Below, in pieces: positions 57,051-64,000 of a stretch of 64,000 nt of DNA. The notes under the pieces were generated by a model, which ran no database searches, was not told where the DNA came from, and was given only the letters and a program-made list of their open reading frames with translations. Origin of the DNA: Pleurodeles waltl (Eukaryota > Chordata > Amphibia > Caudata > Salamandridae); NCBI RefSeq assembly GCF_031143425.1, contig NC_090439.1, positions 354,138,027-354,202,026 on the forward strand, written 5' to 3'. Made by a program: the position numbers and the translations under genes. Every line of letters begins with the position of its first letter. The stretch's first letter is position 1.

Positions 57051-59825
57051 TTGCAGGTACTCTCTCAACCCCCCCCAATAACTTTGCCACCCAGAGTTAC
57101 TGATATTGGGGCAACCAGTAAATCCAGGAGTCAGTAACTACTTTGCCAGCCCCTTTGGGATGTCTGTAGGACTACTAATGAAGTTTCAAGTAAATTGTTG
57201 CTAGACACCTATAAGTCATTTGTCCTAAGCAAGCATCAATGAGATTTTATATGATTATGTAGTAATAATCATGTGTGTACATCACTGAAGTGATGCTCGA
57301 ATCATTAGCATTTGAATCAGTGTGCACTGTATGTTTTACATGCCTCTGTGAAAACATTTTTGTCCACGTTCACAACCTATTTATTTGGCAGTTATTCCAA
57401 TCTTTGCAGTTTGAGCTGGTATCAATGACACTTCACAATGACAATAAATACACTTTAAAGTGAGGACTTTATGTAATAAACTTTCTTCGCACCCAGTTGC
57501 CAATAATGATTTCTTGATGGAATTTGTGAACTTATGCCAGCCGTTTATATTTATTCTTAATCAGGGACCTTACTTCCTATTGGACTAGGCCATATCTGCA
57601 GGGTCATCCCCAAACTTTTTGCCTTTATCCTCCACTTTTTGCTGATTTCATTTTTACTGGCCTTAGGACTTTGTGCACTTTACCACTGCTAACCAGTGCT
57701 AAAGTGTTTCTGCTCTCTCCTTAAAACATGGCAAAACGGGCTTATCCCCAATTGGCATATTTAGGTTATTTGTAAGACCACAGTCTGTAAATTAAATGCT
57801 ACTTGTGGTCTACAGCACTGAATGTGACACCCACCTAAGTAGTCCTTTAAACATGTCTTTGGCCTGCCGCTGCAGCCTCTGTGTGTGCAGTTTTAAACTG
57901 CCATGTTGACCTGACAAAATTAAACTTTTGTCAGACACAACCCTTCCTTTTTAATACATATGTCACCCCAAGGGTAAGCCCTGGACAGTCCAGATTGCAA
58001 GGTGCAATGTATTTATAAAGTAGGGCATGTATTTTTGAGTTTTATTTGTCCTGGTAGTGAAAACCTCTTAAATTCGTTTTTTTATCACAGCAAGGTCTAT
58101 TTCTCCCATAGGATAACATTAAGGTTGCCTTATTACATTTTATAAGTATAGTTACGAAATGGGAAGAGATAACTGATTCATGTTTGGTATCACTTGAATC
58201 CTAATTTAAAATCCTAACTTACGGTGGAGTCAGATTTTAAATTATAGTTCTGAAAATGCCACTTTTAGAAAGTTGGCATTTTCTTGTCTTAGGCATTTGG
58301 TGCTTACAGCCTGTCTCTGGTCACATGACTGGCTACAGTTGGCAGTTGGTCTTTGTATATTTCTCCTAAACAGCCACAGACAATGGGCGCTTAGGTGTGA
58401 CTGGATGGACCATCACTGGTAGGATGGGAGGGAGGAGCTGGTACAACCTCACTTACACCTGTATAGGCTGAGTTCTGTTTCCACACAAAGGGCTGCATAA
58501 CCAGTGTAGTTAGACTGGAGCCAGGGCCAGGTCAGTAGGGCATTTGTGCACTTCAAAGGGAAGCCTCTAGAAGCTTCTCCCCACTTCAAAGGCACAACTG
58601 TATATAAAAGAAGGACCCCACACACCACCACTTCAGTACACTTCTGGACCTTCGGATACTCTACCAAGAAAGAGGACTGCTCTGCGGCTGAAGGACTTCT
58701 ACTTTGCTGGACTCTTGCTTTGCTGTGCTGACCTGCTGCCCTCTTGCCTGGGTGAGAAGGACTGGTCATGTATCTCTTGAACCCAGAGTGACTCCAAGGG
58801 CTAGTTGGTTGGACTCCTGACCTGAAGCCTCAGGGAAATAATAGACGTCCAACCATCTTGCATCTGGACTCTGTCATTTGTGACTCAACTCTGCCACATG
58901 TTTCCATCTGGTGGAAGCCTCTGTGGACACCGCAGAACCAATGCATCCCCTCTGCTCTGGGGCACAACCCAAGGAGAACTGACGCATCTCTACTGCAGTG
59001 TGAATTGGACCCATCGCAAGGACTTGCATAGCTACTGCTGCCTGCATCGCCTTCAGGACCGCCACTGTGCAAAGTATCCTCAGCACAGGCCCTTGCATCT
59101 CTCATTGACAGCAGCCTTGACAATGATGATAGACTCTGCATCACAGCCTCACAGCTCCTCACACTTGACGCATCACTGCGACTGTGAAATGCATGCCACC
59201 TCCGGACTTTGCATTGCAAGCCCTTGTCTACAGGATCCTCAATGCCAATGCAACAGGACTTTGCATGCAGCCTCACGCATCTTGGAACTGATGAATTGCT
59301 CCAGCTGCACAACGCATCTTTGATACGGAATCATGCAACAGTCCGCCAATCAAGAGTAAAGGTATTTTGTTTCGCTGGCCTAACTGGATCCTTGTAGCCG
59401 GCCCGCATTTGATCAGGGTCATGCTGAACTTGTGACTTTGTCCCGGTCCGGCATGGCCAGATATTCACAGTTTTACGCCTTTTGCTACTATTTTCTCTAA
59501 AAACTTTAAAACGCAATATCTCCAGGTCTACTAATTTGTTTTTTTTTGTCATTTGGTTTTGCTTCATCTATCAAATTTTGTTCTATTTTTCTAACCTGAT
59601 GTGTGATCTTTTTGTGTGGTGTTTTCACTCTTTTACTGTTTGAAGTGTTGCAAAAATACTTTGCACAATGCCTCTAAGTTAAGCCTGACTGCTCTGTGCC
59701 AAGCTAGCAGAGGGGTGAGCACAGGTTAATGTTGGGCTTGCTTGTGCCTTACCCTGACAATGATTGTGGTTGCTGCTTAACCAGGGCTCACAATCCAGTC
59801 AACCAACAACCCAATTTCTTACACC
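57051..59825 (+). repeat. Probable LTR-like repeat with a TATA box
   Basis: This stretch has no protein signal but has promoter-like layout: CACTTCAAAGGCACAACTG followed by TATATAAAAG at 58601-58610, and then a pyrimidine-rich, CTG-rich leader. It resembles sequence I associate with salamander LTR retrotransposon repeats, which is memory rather than comparison. Limits are rough and no flanking duplication or coding body was found. It could be a solo LTR or several unrelated pieces. Confidence 0.3.
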
Positions 59826-60297
59826 ATCCCTTTCCCCATCCATATAATGTTTAGTGTCATTTATCTAAATCCCAGCTACCAAACAAACCCACCAGGTGCA
59901 AAAACAAACAATTTTGTTTGCTTTCAGCAGTTAAAAACTGTTACCATTCAAGCAATCAGGCAGAGAAATCAAAAATTGCCTAATACGCAAGGAATAAACT
60001 CTGCATTAGGGCTATAGCTATTTTACTTTTCATAAATATACCCCCACTCTTGAGGTTTACTTTTAAAAATCAAAACGAAATGCTGGGCAAAGGAAAAAAG
60101 CATGGCAGCCTGCACAACTTTAAACTATGATAAAAAATCTCCACAAATATAGTGTGGATGTTTCTAAATGTTGCATGCAGAGGCGAGGGGCTTTGCAAAT
60201 CTGATAAGCTAGCATGCCCACCACCGACATCGAAGTGACTCACACATTCCTCTCTAGGGATCTGCGCCATGCTCAGTCTGAAATGTGGATACTTTAA

Positions 60298-61211
60298 GGG
60301 CCATATTTATACTGTTTGCGCCGAATGTGCGTCAAAATGTTTGACGCACAATTGGCGCAAACCCTGCCCCATATTTATACTTTGACGTCCGACCCCGCGG
60401 GCGTGAAAATTCCACCATGTGCCTCATTTTTTGGAAGGGGGAACCAGCCTTGCATTAATTATATGCAAGGTAGGCGTTCCCTTCCAAAAAATGACTTTAA
60501 GGCCTGTGCCCCTTATTTATACTCTGGCGTCATTTTGACGCACAGGAGGGGGTGGGCCTTAAAAAACAGCGCACAGACTGATGTGCGCTGTTTTTTAACG
60601 TCTGGATCAGGGCAGGCGTTAAGGGACCTGTGGGCTCGGAAGGAGCCCAGAGGTGCCCTCCCCTGCCCCCAGGGACACCCCCTGCCACCCTTGCCCACCC
60701 CAGGAGGACACCCAAGGATGGAGGGACCCATCCCAGGGAAGTAAAGGTAAGTTCGGGTAAGTATTTTTTTCCGATTTTTTTTGTGGCATAGGGGGGCCTG
60801 ATTTGGGCCCCCCTACATGCCACTATGCCCAATGACCATGCCCACGGGACATAAGTCCCCTGGGCATGGCCATTGGGAAAGCGGGCATGACTCCTGTCTT
60901 TGCTAAGACAGGAGTCATGTCAATGGAGGTTGGGCGTCCAAAAAAATGGCGCAAATCCTGTTTGAGGCCTGAATTTTGCCTCAGACCTGACGTGCACCAT
61001 TTTTTGACGCACAACCCCCATTTTCCCATACGCCGGCGCTGCCTGGTGTGAGTCATTTTTTTTTACGCACACCAGTCCGTAGCGCCGGCTAACGTCATTC
61101 CATTAATAAGGCGCCCGCATGGCGCGTCGGAATGGCGTTAACCGGCGGTAAAAAAAATTACGCACAACTGCGTTGGCGCAGTTGTGAGTCAAAAAGTATA
61201 AATATGGGCCT
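60298..61211 (-). mobile_element. Poly-hairpin miniature element, TSD TAA
   Basis: The ends are GGGCCATATTTATACTGTTT and AAAAAGTATAAATATGGGCC, with TAA at 60295-60297 and 61212-61214. Orientation matches the copy at 614. The outer left stem (GTTTGCGCC / GGCGCAAAC) keeps pairing although its sequence differs from the other copies. Confidence 0.9.
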
Positions 61212-61214
61212 AAA

Positions 61215-62813
61215 TGAGTCAGGAAGCAGGGACCTGTAAATAGGCATAGTGCGTTTCTACACCCTTCAGAGTGATAATAACAGCAATAATTTAAACCATG
61301 TTCCGGTGTACATTCATAGGCTACTTCAACCTGTACTAGGGTAATAGTCATCCGATAATCTGAAATTACTTAAACATGTGCAACACACACTCTACCACCT
61401 TAATGTGCTTTTGGTGTGGTGAGTCTCTGTCCAATTGCATAGCATTCTAGGCTATCAAAAATTATGTGAGCTTATTGCTGGCTGTCTAAAGCAAGTTGAT
61501 TTTAGGATGCAACAATAGTCTATGCACCCTATCCACCTAATCCAAGAAATTATCCTTGCGTGTCTCATTAGCCTTTTCTACTTTGCGCTTGCCTTGCCTG
61601 ATTCCATGGATTCTCCATCTATTCCAACTTCTAAGGTTCTGAGGCTGAAAGTGATGCAAAACAGCACAAACTATATATTTGTTTTTATTTACTTTCCAGC
61701 ACAAAACTTATTTGAGCTGGAAATTGCCTGAAAATAAAGCAAAGTGGTGCAAAGCGCTGCTTTGAGTTACTTAGCATGAAGAGGGAGTTACATGTGTGGT
61801 ACATGGGCGTTCCCATTGAATCACTCATGAGCTTTTCACAAAACACGCTATGTACCCAAAATCTGAGGTTTTGGATCAAAAATGAGTGCCATTTTAAAAC
61901 AGGTGTGAAAAGGAGAAATGTCCTTTCTTTTCTGACTTTGCATGTGTACTGCACTGTACAGCACACATACAAAGTAGGGAAAGTTTTAGAAGTTATCGAG
62001 GCATGGTATTTTGTACTGGAATGGATCCCTTCCAGTACAAAACCTCTGTCAGACTCATGCACATATCCTTGCACTATGGCGCAAAGTTGTGTGTGTGGGG
62101 AACAGCAAAAAACAAAAAAACATAAATAAGTACTGCCCCTACATAGCACAATCACTTATGATATTCGTGTGCACATTTTGCCAAAATGCTCACTCCCTCA
62201 TTGAAAGTGTATTAGTCATAAGTGTTGGCTTGGAGGGAATCATCTGCATTTATACATCCGTGAAATAAGTCTTCAGTGTTTTTTGTGCAAAGAACTCTAC
62301 CATCTTTATCCATCACTGTCCTCTGCATGTCATTGTCTCCATCATGTAATTCTGTCGTGCTCTGTCCTAAGAAACGTATGCTTTGAATCTTGTGCCTCAA
62401 CTGACATGTTTGCCTCCTCGGCTTTACTGTTGTGCTTTTTTTTCTCCATATTTTTTGCCTGGGTGCCTGGTCCTTGTTTCTATATTTTTATCTTGGCTCT
62501 TGGTTCTTGTTGGGTCAGAGTGAGCATTTCTCCTGGGAATACAGTGTTTGTCTATGTGTGGTAGTCGCTGTTCCTGAAATCCATCCTGCAGGCCTGGGGG
62601 CGGAAATAGTCCAAGATGGACTTCAAGCAAGCTAGCCTTGCAGGTACTGAAAGCTATTCAGAAAGCCAGCGCATGCACACTTGAACAAAACAAAACGTGT
62701 TTCTTGAGAAGACGGGCAATGTAGTTTGCTTAAGGCTGCAATGGTTTGGTGACCACACAGACCTTTTTACCTACAAGTGTTATGAACCTTGCGACTGGTT
62801 TCCACCAAGAGAT
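61215..62813. other. No recognised gene, one clear hairpin
   Basis: About 1.6 kb without coding signals. It holds the palindrome TTTTGTACTGGAA / TTCCAGTACAAAA at about 62010-62043 with an 8-base loop. Other short frames have no recognisable domain. Confidence 0.4.
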
Positions 62814-62816
62814 GAG

Positions 62817-63739
62817 GGCCCGTATTTATACTTTTTGACGCTAAACTGCGCTAACGCAGTTTAGCTTTAAAAATTTATGCGCCGGCTAACGCCATTCTGA
62901 AGCGCCATGCGGGCGCCGTATTTATTGAATGGCGTTAGCCGGCGCTAGCAGACCGGCGCTGCCTGGTGTGCGTGGAAAAAAACCACGTACACCAGGCAGC
63001 GCCGGCGTAGGGACAAATGGCGTTAGGGCGTCTTAAAAATGGTGCAAGTCAGGTTGACGCAAAAAAATCGCCTCCACCCGATTTGCGCCATTTTTAACGA
63101 CGCCCAGACGCCATTTACATGACTCCTGTCTTAGTAAAGACAGGAGTCATGCCCCCTTGCCCAATGGCCATGCCCAGGGGACTTATGTCCCCTGGGCATG
63201 GTCATTGGGCATTGAGGCATGTAGGGGGGCACAAATCAGGCCCCCCTATGCCAAAAAAAAATATATAAAAAAAAAATGTATACTTACCTGAACTTACCTG
63301 AATGTCCCTGGGGTGGGTCCCTCCATCCTTGGGTGTCCTCCTGGGGTGGGCAAGGGTGGCAGGGGGGGTCCCTGGGGGCATGGGAGGGCAGCTGTGGGCT
63401 CATTTTGAGCCCACAGGTCCCTTAACGCCTGCCCTGACCCAGGCGTTAAAAAGAGGCGCAAATGCGGGGTTTTTTGCCCCGCCCACTCCCGGGCGTGATT
63501 TTTGCCCGGGAGTATAAATACGACGCATTTGCGTCGCAGTCATTTTTTTGGACGGGAACGCCTACCTTGCATCTCATTAACGCAAGGAAGGCGTTCACGC
63601 AAAAAAATGACGCTCTTTACTCATACTTTGGCGCTAGACGCGTCTAACGCCAAAGTATAAATATGGCGTTAGTTTTGCGCCAAATTTGCGTCGGAAAAAA
63701 CGACGCAAATTTGGCGCAAACGGAGTATAAATATGCCCC
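62817..63739 (+). mobile_element. Poly-hairpin miniature element, TSD GAG
   Basis: The ends are GGCCCGTATTTATACTTTTT and GAGTATAAATATGCCCC, with GAG at 62814-62816 and 63740-63742. All family hairpins are present and well paired, including GCCAAATTTGCG-type arms at the right end, so it looks like a young copy. Confidence 0.88.
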
Positions 63740-63742
63740 GAG

Positions 63743-64000
63743 ATGTGTAGAGTTTCACCGCATAAAAGAGGACTAGGCACAGTCAGCCACCTTTCTGTAA
63801 ATGAGCTGTTGTCCTGATGTGCTGTTCAGAACTTCAATTTCTTCTTTCTCTGCATTACCATATTGTGTAGATCATGCACTTCCTTCATCGTTCTGATTAA
63901 GTCCCGTGTACAAGATGGGTTGCTGCAAATGCCTTCCTTGCTGAGAGTAACTTTCCCTTTTCTGTCAAGCAGCCTGTCACTTCACACTGAGGTTAATCTT
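63743..64000. other. No recognised feature
   Basis: Short flank to the window end with nothing recognised. Confidence 0.4.

Noticed and set aside
58830..59323. Opposing 147- and 160-codon frames
   Set aside because: No recognisable domain, no splice or start context, and composition typical of the surrounding CTG-rich repeat.
60316..60744. 142-codon plus-strand frame
   Set aside because: It lies wholly in a miniature element whose copies keep hairpins rather than reading frames.

Overview
The window looks like a piece of a very large, repeat-packed vertebrate genome, most likely a salamander and plausibly a newt. This is inferred from the element content: DIRS and Ngaro tyrosine-recombinase retrotransposons, a Tx1/L1-like and an L2/CR1-like LINE, and many copies of roughly 0.9 kb DNA transposons whose ends read GGGC-ATATTTATAC and have 3-bp target-site duplications. 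I see no bacterial-style gene, rRNA or CRISPR array and recognised no tRNA gene.

Layout. 1-11110: a transposon-derived miniature element (614-1522), a decayed Tx1/L1-like LINE on the minus strand (3055-8312), a small hAT-type element with a perfect 8-bp target duplication (8698-8925), and a DNA transposon (9319-12370) carrying an L2/CR1-like LINE (10105-11700). 11111-54459: a direct tandem duplication of about 21.7 kb, unit 1 at 11111-32765 and unit 2 at 32766-54459, nearly identical throughout. Each unit holds the tail of the L2-like LINE and of its host transposon, a (TA)n tract with a DIRS element inserted in it (itself carrying a miniature element), a diverged miniature element, a long decayed Ngaro element with an SGNH-hydrolase module and another nested miniature element, one more miniature element, and the start of a second Ngaro remnant. 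54460-64000: the rest of that remnant (carrying a different miniature element), the only recognisable host exon (an SLC7A-type amino-acid transporter, minus strand, 55898-56446), a probable LTR-like repeat, and two more miniature elements.

How it fits together. The host exon has an intact reading frame, an acceptor, a start codon and a donor. The rest of that gene should lie toward lower coordinates, so the nested transposons and the tandem duplication may sit in one giant intron. The retroelements form a nesting chronology: old elements were hit by miniature elements, then the whole block was duplicated. After duplication (or as two alleles wrongly placed in tandem by an assembler) the copies diverged by a handful of small indels. 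Two of these hit the DIRS genes in complementary fashion: unit 1 keeps the recombinase frame and has a broken gag, while unit 2 keeps the main gag frame and has a broken recombinase.

The most unusual pattern is the architecture of the miniature elements. Each is a string of about nine short inverted repeats, and the arms change together between diverged copies. All coordinates come from reading the sequence. No alignment or database search was run.
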